Part shown: positions 46,820 to 55,017 of the stretch, piece by piece | Position numbering within the stretch: the stretch's first letter is position 1 | How the letters are laid out: each line of letters begins with the position of its first letter | Assembly: GCA_035530135.1 (NCBI GenBank) | Contig: DATKVJ010000088.1 | Coordinates: 1-64,000, forward strand | Direction: 5' to 3' | Length of the DNA: 64,000 nucleotides | DNA from: CAIYYX01 sp035530135 | GTDB taxonomy: Bacteria; Pseudomonadota; Gammaproteobacteria; Burkholderiales; Rhodocyclaceae | Translations under genes and position numbers: made by a program | The notes under the pieces: model-generated | The model's database searches: none | The model's input: only the letters and a program-made list of their open reading frames with translations | Told to the model about the DNA's origin: nothing

Positions 46820-47818
46820 TTGCAGACCCTCGCCGAGGATGATGACGCCGTCCTCATCCTCGACCAGACGCTGCTGCCGCGCGAGATTGAGCAGCGTCGG
46901 CTGAATACCCTGGCCGAGGTCGCCCACGCCATCCGTGCTATGCAGGTGCGCGGCGCGCCGCTGATCGGCGCCTGCGCCGCCTACGGCGTCGCCCTGGCGC
47001 TGCGCCGGGACGCCGGCGATGACGCGCTCGATGCTGCGCTCAGCACGCTGGCCGCGACGCGGCCCACCGCCGTCAATCTCGACTGGGCGCTGGGCCGGAT
47101 GCGCCGGCTGCTCGGACCGCTGGCACCCGCGCTGCGGGCGGCGGCCGCCTGGCGCGAGGCGCGCGCCATCGCAGAGGAGGACGCCGCAGCCAATGCCGCG
47201 ATCGGCCGCCACGGCATGAGTCTGCTCGCCGGGATCGCGGCCCGCCGCGCAGGACGTGAGGAGCCGGTCCGGCTCATGACCCACTGCAACGCCGGACGTC
47301 TGGCCACGGTCCGCCACGGCACGGCGCTCGCCCCGGTCTATGCCGCGCATGACGCCGGCCTGGCCGTGCATGTCTGGGTGTCCGAGACGCGGCCGCGCAA
47401 CCAGGGCCTGCTCACCGTTTGGGAGCTGGCCCAGGCCGGCGTGCCGCACACGCTGATCGCGGACAACGCCGCCGGCCTCTTGATGATGCGCGGACAGGTC
47501 GACATCGTCGTGGTCGGTGCCGACCGCCTCGCCGCCAACGGCGACACCGCCAACAAGATCGGCACCTATCTCAAGGCGCTGGCCGCGCGCGAACACGGGA
47601 TCCCCTTCTACGTCGCAGCGCCGGTGTCCACCATCGACTATGCTTGTCCCGACGGCGCACACATCCCGATCGAGGAGCGTGACGGCCGCGAGCTCGGCGC
47701 GGGAGTCGAGGTGCCGGTCGCCAACCCGGCCTTCGACGTCACCCCGGCGAATCTGATCGCCGGCATCATCACCGAGCGCGGCGTCTTCCCGCCGGGAAAC
47801 CTGGGAGCATCGGCGTGA
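46820..47818 (+). CDS. mtnA: S-methyl-5-thioribose-1-phosphate isomerase
   Basis: 332 residues. VRGAPLIGACAAYGVALAL, the catalytic Cys in THCNAG (about residue 156) and Asp in VGADRLAANGDTANKIGTY (about 235) mark MtnA, which isomerises methylthioribose 1-phosphate or 5-deoxyribose 1-phosphate. The N-terminal residues align from TTG 46820 (LQTLAEDDDAVLILDQTLLP), 8 bases after secA; no ATG is available. Its stop overlaps the class II aldolase gene (GTGA). The other genes of the oxygen-dependent methionine salvage pathway are absent here. Confidence 0.9.
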   Translation: MQTLAEDDDAVLILDQTLLPREIEQRRLNTLAEVAHAIRAMQVRGAPLIGACAAYGVALALRRDAGDDALDAALSTLAATRPTAVNLDWALGRMRRLLGPLAPALRAAAAWREARAIAEEDAAANAAIGRHGMSLLAGIAARRAGREEPVRLMTHCNAGRLATVRHGTALAPVYAAHDAGLAVHVWVSETRPRNQGLLTVWELAQAGVPHTLIADNAAGLLMMRGQVDIVVVGADRLAANGDTANKIGTYLKALAAREHGIPFYVAAPVSTIDYACPDGAHIPIEERDGRELGAGVEVPVANPAFDVTPANLIAGIITERGVFPPGNLGASA

Positions 47819-48453
47819 GTGAACTGGACGCGCTGCGCGAAGCGGTGCTGGCCAGCGCCCGCGCCATGAACGCCGCCGGCTTGAACCGCGGCACGGCCGG
47901 CAACGTCAGCGCGAGGTGCGACGCGGGCTTCCTGATCACGCCGACCGGGCTCGCCTACGACGAGATTTCGGCAGCCGACATCGTCTGCATGACCCTAGCT
48001 GGAAGCGCCACCGGCGCGCGCAAGCCCTCCTCCGAATGGCGCTTCCACCGCGACATCTATGCGGCTAGGCCCGAAGCCGGCGCCGTCGTCCATGCCCATT
48101 CGCCCTTCGCCACGGCGCTGGCCTGCATGGCGCTCGACATCCCGCCCTTCCATTACATGATCGCGCGCTTCGGCGGCGCCGACGTGCGCTGCGCCCGCTA
48201 CGCCACCTTCGGCAGCCAGGAATTGTCCGACGAGGCGCTCAAAGCGCTGGCCGGCCGCTCGGCCTGCCTGCTCGCGCACCACGGCATGCTGGCCGTCGGT
48301 CGCGACCTGAAACAGGCGCTGGCGCTGGCGCTGGAACTGGAGACGCTCGCCGAGCAGTACTGGCGCGTGCTGCAGATCGGCGAACCGCGCCTCTTGCCCG
48401 AAGAGGAGATGGAACGGGTGCTGGAGAAGTTTTCCGGCTACGGCCAGCAATAA
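47815..48453 (+). CDS. Class II aldolase, DHAP-shunt type (Ald2-like)
   Basis: 212 residues, fuculose-phosphate-aldolase fold. RGTAGNVSAR, the substrate loop ITPTGLAY, HAHSPFATALACM and LLAHHGMLAVG supply the zinc histidines. Coupled to mtnA by a GTGA overlap. In Rhodospirillum and in pathogenic E. coli such an aldolase splits the MtnA product to DHAP and an aldehyde (DHAP shunt). The pairing strongly suggests that role; a general fucA-like activity is the alternative. Confidence 0.82.
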   Translation: MSELDALREAVLASARAMNAAGLNRGTAGNVSARCDAGFLITPTGLAYDEISAADIVCMTLAGSATGARKPSSEWRFHRDIYAARPEAGAVVHAHSPFATALACMALDIPPFHYMIARFGGADVRCARYATFGSQELSDEALKALAGRSACLLAHHGMLAVGRDLKQALALALELETLAEQYWRVLQIGEPRLLPEEEMERVLEKFSGYGQQ

Positions 48454-48479
48454 AAAAACGGCCGCCCGAGGGCGGCCGT
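48452..48479 (-). terminator. Intrinsic terminator of the porin gene
   Basis: ACGGCCGCC (48458-48466) pairs with GGCGGCCGT (48471-48479) with a 4-nt loop, and on the minus strand the hairpin is followed by seven Ts. It ends the porin transcript and can also limit the convergent aldolase mRNA. Confidence 0.9.
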
Positions 48480-48506
48480 CCGAGTGAGGCTGGAACTTGG
48501 AACTTC

Positions 48507-49619
48507 TTAGAACGCGTGCGTGATGCCCATGTAGAACTGCGAGACATCCGAACCGACAGGGCCACCAGCACCACCGACGGCGGTATCGCCGGGGCGGGCA
48601 ATGGCGAACAGGTTGTACTGGCCTTGCGCGTCGTTGGTCAGCTTGGTATAGGTGACGCCGACGTTGGTGCGCTTGGACAGCGAGTAGCCGTAGCCCAGGC
48701 TCCAGGCCTTGGCGCCGGTGCTGCCGGCTTGGTTGCTGGTGTTGCCCGCCTTGGCGTAGGTCACGTTGACTTGGCTCGCACCGAAGGCGTAGGACACCGG
48801 CAGCAGCCAGGCGTTGCGCGACATTTCCGGGCCGGCGACGCCGCCAGCGACGGTGTCGTAGCGCGACTTGTTGTAGGCGATGCCGGCGGTAATGCCCATC
48901 GGGAAGGCGTAGCCGAACTGCAGGGTGTCGCCGCGCTGGTCCTGGCCAGTGACGCCACCTTCGGCCTTGGCATCCCAGTAGCTGTAGCCGGCCTTGATCG
49001 GGCCGTTGATGTAGTTCAGGGCGACGTTCAGAGCGCCGTTCTTGCTGCCGTCGTTCAGGCCGGAGCCCTCAACAGGGTTAGCAGCGCTCCACTGGGTGGA
49101 GTAGGCGATGCGGGCGCCCAGGCCGCTCATGTTCGGGGTGTCATAGAAAATGACGTTCGGGGTGCGGGTGCCGTTGGCGATGGTGGTGCCATTGACTTGG
49201 GCGAAGATGCCGTTGCCCAGGATGGTCTGCAACGAATAGACCTTGTAGCCCTCGATCATCGTGCCGTAGTGCAGGTCCTGGCGGCCGAGGTGCAGGGCGC
49301 CCCAGGCGCCGCCGATGCCGACGTGGGTGTTGCCGTCGCCGAAATGCCCGCCGCTAACGGAAGTGTCCGGCGCGAAGCGCTGGTCGATCAGGAAATCGGC
49401 GTAGTTGCCGTTGCCCATGTCTTCCTTGCCAGAGAACTCGAGCATCGAGGACTGGTCGGAGACGCGGTTCTCGGCCGAGTAGGAAGCGGCGCCGGTGTCG
49501 CTCAGCTTGTACTGCTCGAAGCCGACGCGGAACAGGCCGGAAATGCTGACGTTGGATTGCGCGAAGGCGCCGCCGGACATCAGGCCGGCGACGGCCAGAG
49601 CGATCAGTTTCTTTTGCAT
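48507..49619 (-). CDS. Gram-negative porin, betaproteobacterial type
   Basis: 370 residues. Signal peptide MQKKLIALAVAGLMSGGAFA cut before QSNVSISGLFRVGFEQYK. Sixteen alternating beta strands are expected, and the protein ends in FYMGITHAF with the terminal Phe needed for outer-membrane assembly. LGRQDLHYG and SKRTNVGVTYTKLTND are typical of the OmpC/porin_4 family of betaproteobacteria. TAGGAGATCTAC is the ribosome binding site. Pore selectivity cannot be told. Confidence 0.93.
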   Translation of the reverse strand: MQKKLIALAVAGLMSGGAFAQSNVSISGLFRVGFEQYKLSDTGAASYSAENRVSDQSSMLEFSGKEDMGNGNYADFLIDQRFAPDTSVSGGHFGDGNTHVGIGGAWGALHLGRQDLHYGTMIEGYKVYSLQTILGNGIFAQVNGTTIANGTRTPNVIFYDTPNMSGLGARIAYSTQWSAANPVEGSGLNDGSKNGALNVALNYINGPIKAGYSYWDAKAEGGVTGQDQRGDTLQFGYAFPMGITAGIAYNKSRYDTVAGGVAGPEMSRNAWLLPVSYAFGASQVNVTYAKAGNTSNQAGSTGAKAWSLGYGYSLSKRTNVGVTYTKLTNDAQGQYNLFAIARPGDTAVGGAGGPVGSDVSQFYMGITHAF

Positions 49620-49796
49620 GTAGATCTCCTAGTTGGTGAAGAGTGCGGGCTTCCGTCTCGTCACGTGGTCGGCGTGTGTTGCGTGTGCTACGAGTGCCGC
49701 CCGCGCTATTCGCTTCATGGTTGAAGCTTCGCCAAGTTTGCCCTCCGGCAGGCCGGCGCGGCAAGGAGAATCAGGTTCTCCCGGCGAGATCCGCGG

Positions 49797-50597
49797 CTAT
49801 CTGTTGTTTTTTAGCAACAGGCGGGAGAGGGCCAGGCCGGGGGAGGGCGCGCGCATCAACGCCTCGCCGATCAGGAAGGCGGCAACGCCGGCGTCCAACA
49901 TCCGCGCCACGTCCTCGGGCGTCAGGATGCCGGATTCGGTGACCACGATCCTGTCCCTCGGGATGCGCGGGAGCTGCTCCAGGGTGGTGGCGAGATTCAC
50001 CTCGAAGCTGTTGAGGTCGCGGTTGTTGATACCGACGAGCGGGGTCTCGAGCTGCAGTGCCAGATCGACCTCGGCCCCGTCGTGGGCCTCGACCAGCACG
50101 GCCATGCCCAGGCTCCGGGCCACCGCCGCCATCTCCAGCATCTGCGGCAGCGACAGGGCGGCGACGATCAGCAGGATTGCGTCTGCGCCCATCGCGCGGG
50201 CCTCGACGACCTGATAGGCATCCACCAGGAAGTCCTTCCTCAGCACCGGCAGGCGGCAGGCGGCGCGGGCCAGCCGCAGGGTTTCCGGCGAGCCCTGGAA
50301 GAATTGCCGGTCGGTCAGCACCGAGAGGCAGGCGGCGCCGTGCGCCTCGTAGTCTGCGGCGATGGCGGCCGGATCGAAGTCGGCGCGCAGCACGCCCTTG
50401 GACGGGCTGGCCCGCTTGATCTCGGCGATCACCGCGGGCTGCCCCGCTGCGATCTTGCTCCGGATCGCGCCGAGAAAATCGCGCGCCGGCGGCCGGGACT
50501 CGGCCTCGGCCCCGAGCTCGGCCAGCGGCTTTTCAGCCTTGGCCGCCGCCACTTCCTCGCGCTTGGCGGCGAGGATCTTCTTCAGGATGTCGGACAT
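49797..50597 (-). CDS. trpC: Indole-3-glycerol phosphate synthase
   Basis: 266 residues, a monofunctional TrpC. PAVIEIKRASPSKG-like segment (AVIAEIKRASPSKGVL), LRKDFLVDAYQVVEARAMGAD, GINNRDLNSFEV and VTESGILTPEDVARM are the barrel's active-site strands. Last gene of the minus-strand trp operon; separated from trpD by about 480 bases because of the GxxExxY cassette. Confidence 0.96.
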   Translation of the reverse strand: MSDILKKILAAKREEVAAAKAEKPLAELGAEAESRPPARDFLGAIRSKIAAGQPAVIAEIKRASPSKGVLRADFDPAAIAADYEAHGAACLSVLTDRQFFQGSPETLRLARAACRLPVLRKDFLVDAYQVVEARAMGADAILLIVAALSLPQMLEMAAVARSLGMAVLVEAHDGAEVDLALQLETPLVGINNRDLNSFEVNLATTLEQLPRIPRDRIVVTESGILTPEDVARMLDAGVAAFLIGEALMRAPSPGLALSRLLLKNNR

Positions 50598-50614
50598 TCG
50601 TTCCCCACTTTTTC

Positions 50615-50652
50615 ACCACCAAGGCACCAAGGACACCAAGGGGCACCAAGAA
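50615..50652. repeat. Left inverted repeat of the GxxExxY cassette (38 bp)
   Basis: ACCACCAAGGCACCAAGG and the next 20 bases match the reverse complement of 51033-51070 at 36 of 38 positions. The motif CACCAAGG is itself repeated within the arm. Confidence 0.92.
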
Positions 50653-50654
50653 AG

Positions 50655-51044
50655 TCATAGCACCAAGCGTTTGATCCCGTCCTTGATGAGCGGCGTGTTG
50701 AAATTGATCAGCAGACCCAGTCGGCGTTGCGAGAGACGCAGGTAGGTCAGCAGTTGGGCTTCGTGAATCGGTAGCAGCCTTTCAACAGCTTTCAATTCCA
50801 CGATCAGCCGATCTTCGACCAGGATGTCCAGCCGAAACGCGGACTCAACGGTGGTGTCTTCGTAGATGATCGATAGAGGGAGCTGTGATTCGAAGTCGAT
50901 GCCACGCCGGTTCAACTCGATCCCGAGACAAACCTCATAAGCCGATTCCAGCAAGCCTGGCCCCAAGGTCTTGTGAACAGTGAACGCAGCATCCACCACT
51001 TGCCGCGCCAATGCATCTAATTCTTTACCGACTTCTTGGTGCAC
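50655..51044 (-). CDS. GxxExxY protein
   Basis: 129 residues. GPGLLESAYEVCLGIELNRRG holds the family motif GxxExxY, and FRLDILVEDRLIVELKAVE gives a PD-(D/E)XK-like D...ExK core, so a nuclease-type fold is likely. Function unknown. The GTG start (51044) lies inside one 38-bp inverted repeat and the stop abuts the other. It interrupts the trp operon between trpD and trpC in the same orientation, so it should be transcribed with them. Confidence 0.88.
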   Translation of the reverse strand: MHQEVGKELDALARQVVDAAFTVHKTLGPGLLESAYEVCLGIELNRRGIDFESQLPLSIIYEDTTVESAFRLDILVEDRLIVELKAVERLLPIHEAQLLTYLRLSQRRLGLLINFNTPLIKDGIKRLVL

Positions 51045-51070
51045 CTTGGTGTCCTTGGTGTCTTGGTGGT
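51033..51070. repeat. Right inverted repeat of the GxxExxY cassette (38 bp)
   Basis: Partner of 50615-50652. Together they bound a unit of 456 bp (50615-51070), gene included. It ends seven bases before the trpD stop. Confidence 0.92.
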
Positions 51071-51077
51071 AAGGCTT

Positions 51078-52112
51078 TCATGCAGTGAAGCTTCGCGTGA
51101 AATTTACGAACTGGTCGAGCTTGGCGCGCGCCGCGCCGCTGGCGATCGCCTCCCTGGCGCGTTTGATGCCGTCGCTGATGGAGTCGGCGAGATTGGCGGC
51201 ATAGAGCGCAGCACCGGCGTTCAGCACCACGATCTCGCGCGGCGTGCCCTCCTTGTTCTCCAGCGCCTCGATCACCATTTCTTTCGATTCCCGGGCGTCG
51301 GCGACGCGCAGGCCGCGGTTCGACATCATCCGCAGGCCGAAGTCCTCGGGATGAATCTCGTATTCGCTGATCTCGCCGTCCTTGAGTTCGCCGACCATGG
51401 TGGTGGCGCCCAGCGAGATTTCGTCCATGCCGTCCTTGCCCCAGACCACCAGCACGTGGTTCGCGCCCAAGCGCTCCATGACCCGCACCAGGATGCCGAC
51501 CAGGTCGGGGTGGAAGACGCCCATCAGGGTGTTCGGGGCGCCGGCCGGGTTGGTGAGCGGTCCCAGGATGTTGAAGATGGTGCGCACGCCCATTTCGCGC
51601 CGCACCGGCGCCACGTTCTTCATCGCCTGGTGATGGCTGGGGGCGAACATGAAGCCGATGCCGGTGGCGGCGATCGATTCGGCCACCTGCTGCGGCGTGA
51701 GCATGATGTTGGCACCCAGGGCTTCCAGCACGTCGGCGCTGCCCGAGCTGGACGAGACGCTGCGGTTGCCGTGCTTGGCGACCGTAGCACCCGCCGCCGC
51801 GGCGACGAAGCTCGCGGCGGTCGAGATGTTGAAGGTCTGGGCGCCGTCGCCGCCGGTGCCGACGATGTCCACGAAGTGCCGCTTGTCTTCTTCGGCTACC
51901 TCGACCTTGGTGGACAACTCGCGCATCACCTGGGCCGCGGCGGAAATTTCTCCTATAGTCTCTTTCTTGACGCGCAGTCCGGTGAGGATGGCCGCGACCA
52001 TCAAGGGCGAGACCTCGCCCTGCATGATCTGGCGCATCAGGTGCAGCATCTCGTCGTGGAAAATCTCGCGGTGTTCGATGGTGCGCTGCAGGGCTTGCTG
52101 GGGGGTGATCAT
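51078..52112 (-). CDS. trpD: Anthranilate phosphoribosyltransferase
   Basis: 344 residues. DIVGTGGDGAQTFNIST binds PRPP, and KHGNRSVSSSSGSADVLEALG and GPLTNPAGA are typical. The ATG at 52112 (MITPQQALQRTI) overlaps the trpG stop (ATGA); the longer upstream frame is rejected. Confidence 0.97.
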   Translation of the reverse strand: MITPQQALQRTIEHREIFHDEMLHLMRQIMQGEVSPLMVAAILTGLRVKKETIGEISAAAQVMRELSTKVEVAEEDKRHFVDIVGTGGDGAQTFNISTAASFVAAAAGATVAKHGNRSVSSSSGSADVLEALGANIMLTPQQVAESIAATGIGFMFAPSHHQAMKNVAPVRREMGVRTIFNILGPLTNPAGAPNTLMGVFHPDLVGILVRVMERLGANHVLVVWGKDGMDEISLGATTMVGELKDGEISEYEIHPEDFGLRMMSNRGLRVADARESKEMVIEALENKEGTPREIVVLNAGAALYAANLADSISDGIKRAREAIASGAARAKLDQFVNFTRSFTA

Positions 52113-52678
52113 CGATCGGTCTCCAGGAAGTTCTTCAGGAGCAGGTGGCCGTGTTCGGTGAGGATGGATTCGGGATGGAACTGAACGCCTTCGATCCGGT
52201 GTTCCCGATGGCGTACGCCCATGATCTCGCCGTCCTCGCTCCAGGCGGTGATAGCCAGGCAATCGGGCAGGCTCTCCCGATTGATCGCCAGCGAATGGTA
52301 GCGGATTGCGCTGAAGGGGTCGGGCAGATCGCGGAAAACGCCTAGTCCGTCGTGGTGGATGCGCGAGGTCTTGCCGTGCATCAAAGTCTTGGCGTGAACG
52401 ATCTCGCCGCCGAAGGCGGCGCCTATGCTCTGGTGGCCGAGGCAGACGCCGAGTATCGGTATTTTCCCGGCGAATTCCCGGATCAGGGCCACCGAGATGC
52501 CGGCCTGCGCCGGCGAGCAGGGGCCGGGCGAGACGACGATGCGATCGGGCCGCATCGCCGCGATCTCCTTCAGGGTGATGGCGTCGTTGCGATAGACGCG
52601 CACCGCCTCGCCCAGTTCGCCGAAGTACTGCACCAGGTTGTAGGTGAAGGAGTCGTAGTTGTCGATCATCAGTAACAT
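52109..52678 (-). CDS. trpG: Anthranilate synthase, glutamine amidotransferase subunit
   Basis: 189 residues, class I amidotransferase. MLLMIDNYDSFTYNLVQYF, the nucleophile in GVCLGHQSIG and the His-Glu pair near GVQFHPES are present. In betaproteobacteria this subunit may also serve aminodeoxychorismate synthase. Between trpE and trpD in the operon. Confidence 0.97.
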   Translation of the reverse strand: MLLMIDNYDSFTYNLVQYFGELGEAVRVYRNDAITLKEIAAMRPDRIVVSPGPCSPAQAGISVALIREFAGKIPILGVCLGHQSIGAAFGGEIVHAKTLMHGKTSRIHHDGLGVFRDLPDPFSAIRYHSLAINRESLPDCLAITAWSEDGEIMGVRHREHRIEGVQFHPESILTEHGHLLLKNFLETDR

Positions 52679-52687
52679 CGCCCTCTC

Positions 52688-54175
52688 CTATTCAATCTGC
52701 GTGTCGAGGCCGCGCTCGGCCATTTCCGCGGCGAAGATCAGCGCGCGGGCCTTGTTCTGGGTCTCGGTCCATTCGGCGTCGGGATCGGAGTCGGCGACGA
52801 TGCCGGCGCCGGCCTGGACGTAGATCCTGCCGTCCTTGATCACCGCGGTGCGGATGGCGATGGCCAGGTCCATGTCGCGGTTGAAGCCGAGATAGCCGAC
52901 GGCGCCGGCGTAGATGCCGCGCTTGCTGGGTTCCAGTTCGTCGATGATCTCCATCGCCCTGACCTTGGGCGCGCCCGAGACGGTGCCGGCCGGGAAACTG
53001 GCGCGCAGCGCGGAGAGCGCGCCCTCGTCGTCCTTCAATTCGCCCTCGACGTTGGAGACGATGTGCATCACGTGGGAATAGCGCTCGATCGCGAAGCGTT
53101 CGGTGACGCGCACCGTGCCGGTCTTGGCGACCCGACCGACGTCGTTGCGACCCAGGTCGAGCAGCATCAGGTGTTCGGCGCGCTCCTTCTCGTCGGCGAG
53201 CAGTTCCTCGGCGAGCGCCTCGTCCTCTTCGGTGCTCGCCCCCCGCTTGCGCGTGCCGGCGATCGGGCGCAGGGTGAGCTTGGCCCGGCCGTCCTCTGCC
53301 TCCAGGCGCACCAGGATTTCGGGCGAGGCGCCGACGACGTGAAAATCCTCGAAGTCGAAGTAGAACATGTAGGGCGAGGGATTGAGCGTGCGCAGCGCCC
53401 GGTAGAGCGACAGCGGGCTGGCGGCGAAGGGCTTGCTGATGCGCTGGGAGAGCACCACCTGCATGACGTCGCCTTCGACGATGTATTCCTTGGCGCGGCG
53501 CACCGCCGCCTTGAATTCCTGCTCGCCGAATTCGGAGACCGCCGGGGCGGAGGCTACCGGGCTGCTGGCGGGAATCTGCGCCGGCCGACGCAATTGCGTC
53601 AGCAGCTCCTTCAGTCGCGCCTGGGCCTGCTTCCACGCCCCGGGAAAGCCGGGCTCGGCATAGACCACCAGGGTCAGCTTGCCCGACAGGTTGTCGACGA
53701 TGGCGACCTCTTCCGAGAGCATCAGGAGGATGTCGGGCAGACCCAGGGCGTCGGACTTCTCGGTCTTGGCGAGCCTGGGCTCCAGGTAGCGCACCGTGTC
53801 GTAGCCGAAGGCGCCGACCAGGCCGCCGGCGAAGCGCGGCAGGCCCTTGACGTCGGGAACCTTGAAGCGCGCCATGAACTCGGAAATGAAGGACATCGGG
53901 TTGGTGTGTTCGCGCCGCTCCGCCACGCGGTTGCCCGAGAGCAGCATCACGGTCGAGCCATAGACGGCGATGCGCGTCGCGGCGGCGAGGCCAATGAAGG
54001 AGTAACGGCCGAAGCGCTCGCCGCCCTGCACCGATTCCAAGAGGTAGGAATAGGGCGCATTGGCTAGCTTGAGATAGATCGACAGCGGCGTGTCGAGATC
54101 GGCGAAGGTCTCCAGGGTGACCGGTATGCGGTTATAACCCTCGGCGGCCAGCCGGTTGAATTGGGATTCGTTCAT
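52688..54175 (-). CDS. trpE: Anthranilate synthase component I
   Basis: 495 residues. The N-terminal part has the feedback-site segment SYLLESVQGGERFGRYSF (LLES motif for Trp binding). The catalytic domain has RPIAGTRKRG, LLDLGRNDVGRVAKTGTV and SGAPKVRAMEIIDELEP. GGAG lies seven bases before ATG 54175. Transcription is controlled by the leader at 54247-54316. Confidence 0.97.
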   Translation of the reverse strand: MNESQFNRLAAEGYNRIPVTLETFADLDTPLSIYLKLANAPYSYLLESVQGGERFGRYSFIGLAAATRIAVYGSTVMLLSGNRVAERREHTNPMSFISEFMARFKVPDVKGLPRFAGGLVGAFGYDTVRYLEPRLAKTEKSDALGLPDILLMLSEEVAIVDNLSGKLTLVVYAEPGFPGAWKQAQARLKELLTQLRRPAQIPASSPVASAPAVSEFGEQEFKAAVRRAKEYIVEGDVMQVVLSQRISKPFAASPLSLYRALRTLNPSPYMFYFDFEDFHVVGASPEILVRLEAEDGRAKLTLRPIAGTRKRGASTEEDEALAEELLADEKERAEHLMLLDLGRNDVGRVAKTGTVRVTERFAIERYSHVMHIVSNVEGELKDDEGALSALRASFPAGTVSGAPKVRAMEIIDELEPSKRGIYAGAVGYLGFNRDMDLAIAIRTAVIKDGRIYVQAGAGIVADSDPDAEWTETQNKARALIFAAEMAERGLDTQIE

Positions 54176-54213
54176 GATGGCTCCACATGAGATTGCGACG
54201 GGTATTGCGACGT

Positions 54214-54241
54214 GCGCGCGGACAGAGCAGACGCCGCGCGC
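54214..54241 (-). promoter_or_regulatory. Second hairpin between attenuator and trpE
   Basis: GCGCGCGG (54214-54221) pairs with CCGCGCGC (54234-54241) over a 12-nt loop. No T-run follows on the minus strand. It might pause RNA polymerase or protect the mRNA end. Confidence 0.4.
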
Positions 54242-54246
54242 GGGCG

Positions 54247-54270
54247 AAAAAAATCAGCGCCAGGGGCGCC
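54247..54270 (-). terminator. trp attenuator terminator
   Basis: On the minus strand GGCGCC-CCT-GGCGCT forms a 6-bp stem (with one G-U) and is followed by GA and seven Ts. The stem is made of the last codons of the leader peptide, including its third Trp codon and stop. Confidence 0.85.
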
Positions 54271-54316
54271 AGGGCCAGGCCTCGAGGGAGGCTTTCTTCG
54301 TCGTCGTCAGGTTCAT
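54254..54316 (-). CDS. trpL: trp leader peptide
   Basis: Twenty residues: MNLTTTKKASLEA then WPWRPWR. Three Trp codons lie in the last seven codons, which is highly unlikely by chance directly ahead of trpE. GTGGAG lies upstream of the poor Trp-coding run as part of the start region. When tryptophan is scarce, ribosomes should stall on the Trp codons, which lie on or just before the terminator stem, and so keep it from forming. Confidence 0.88.
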   Translation of the reverse strand: MNLTTTKKASLEAWPWRPWR

Positions 54317-54333
54317 GTGGAGCGTTTCGGGTT

Positions 54334-55017
54334 TCAGGCGTCTATCAATATCGCTGCTGCTTCTATGGACGCCACTATAGCATCGCAATCGAGTTCGCGC
54401 ACGTCGCAGCCCTCGTTGTAGCCGTAGGGGACGCAGAATACCGGGCAGCCTGCGGCGCGGGCGGCCTCCGCGTCGTGCTTCGAGTCGCCTATGTGCAGGT
54501 TGTTCCCGGGCAGGGTACCCAGACGTTCGCAGGCATGAAGCAGCGGCAGCGGGTGCGGTTTTTTCTCCGCCAGAGTGTCGCCGGAAACGGCGAACTCGAG
54601 GTACTGGTTGAGCCCCGTGGCGACCAGCAGCGGCCCGGTGAAGGCCGCCGCCTTGTTGGTGATCACCGCCATCTTCAGCCCCATCTTGCGGAAATGCTCC
54701 AGACCATCGACGACGCCGGGAAAGGGCTGCGCAGCCTTGCCGTTGGTCGCCGCGTAGTGGCGCCGGAACACCGCCAGGGCGCGCTCGTGCGCCTCCAGCG
54801 TGGGCGCTTGATCGCGACTCAGGCAGCGCAGCACCAGGTTGTCGATGCCGCGCCCGACGAAGTCCCTGATCTCGTTCTCGGGCCGCTGCGGCAGACCCAG
54901 CTCGCGCAGCATGCCGTTGGCCGCGGCGCAAAGATCGGGCACCGTGTCGAGCAGCGTGCCGTCGAGGTCGAGGGTGACCGAGCGGATGGCGGACGGGGGA
55001 AGCTGAGGAGGCTTCAT
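54334..55017 (-). CDS. gph: Phosphoglycolate phosphatase
   Basis: 227 residues, HAD superfamily. DLDGTLLDTVPDL is motif I; AVITNKAAAFTGPLL holds motif II/III elements and GDSKHDAEAARAAG motif IV. It clears 2-phosphoglycolate. Coupled to rpe (ATGA overlap), the usual partner. The trp leader starts 17 bases after its stop, so gph-rpe transcripts may read into the attenuator. Confidence 0.92.
   Translation of the reverse strand: MKPPQLPPSAIRSVTLDLDGTLLDTVPDLCAAANGMLRELGLPQRPENEIRDFVGRGIDNLVLRCLSRDQAPTLEAHERALAVFRRHYAATNGKAAQPFPGVVDGLEHFRKMGLKMAVITNKAAAFTGPLLVATGLNQYLEFAVSGDTLAEKKPHPLPLLHACERLGTLPGNNLHIGDSKHDAEAARAAGCPVFCVPYGYNEGCDVRELDCDAIVASIEAAAILIDA

Noticed and set aside
50615..50652. Intrinsic terminator after trpC-proximal DNA
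   Set aside because: The CACCAAGG arms pair only with the distant right arm; no local hairpin plus T-run.
54254..54931. 225-codon frame ending at the trp leader stop
   Set aside because: Only its last 20 codons, starting at ATG 54316, make sense as the leader peptide; the rest overlaps gph.
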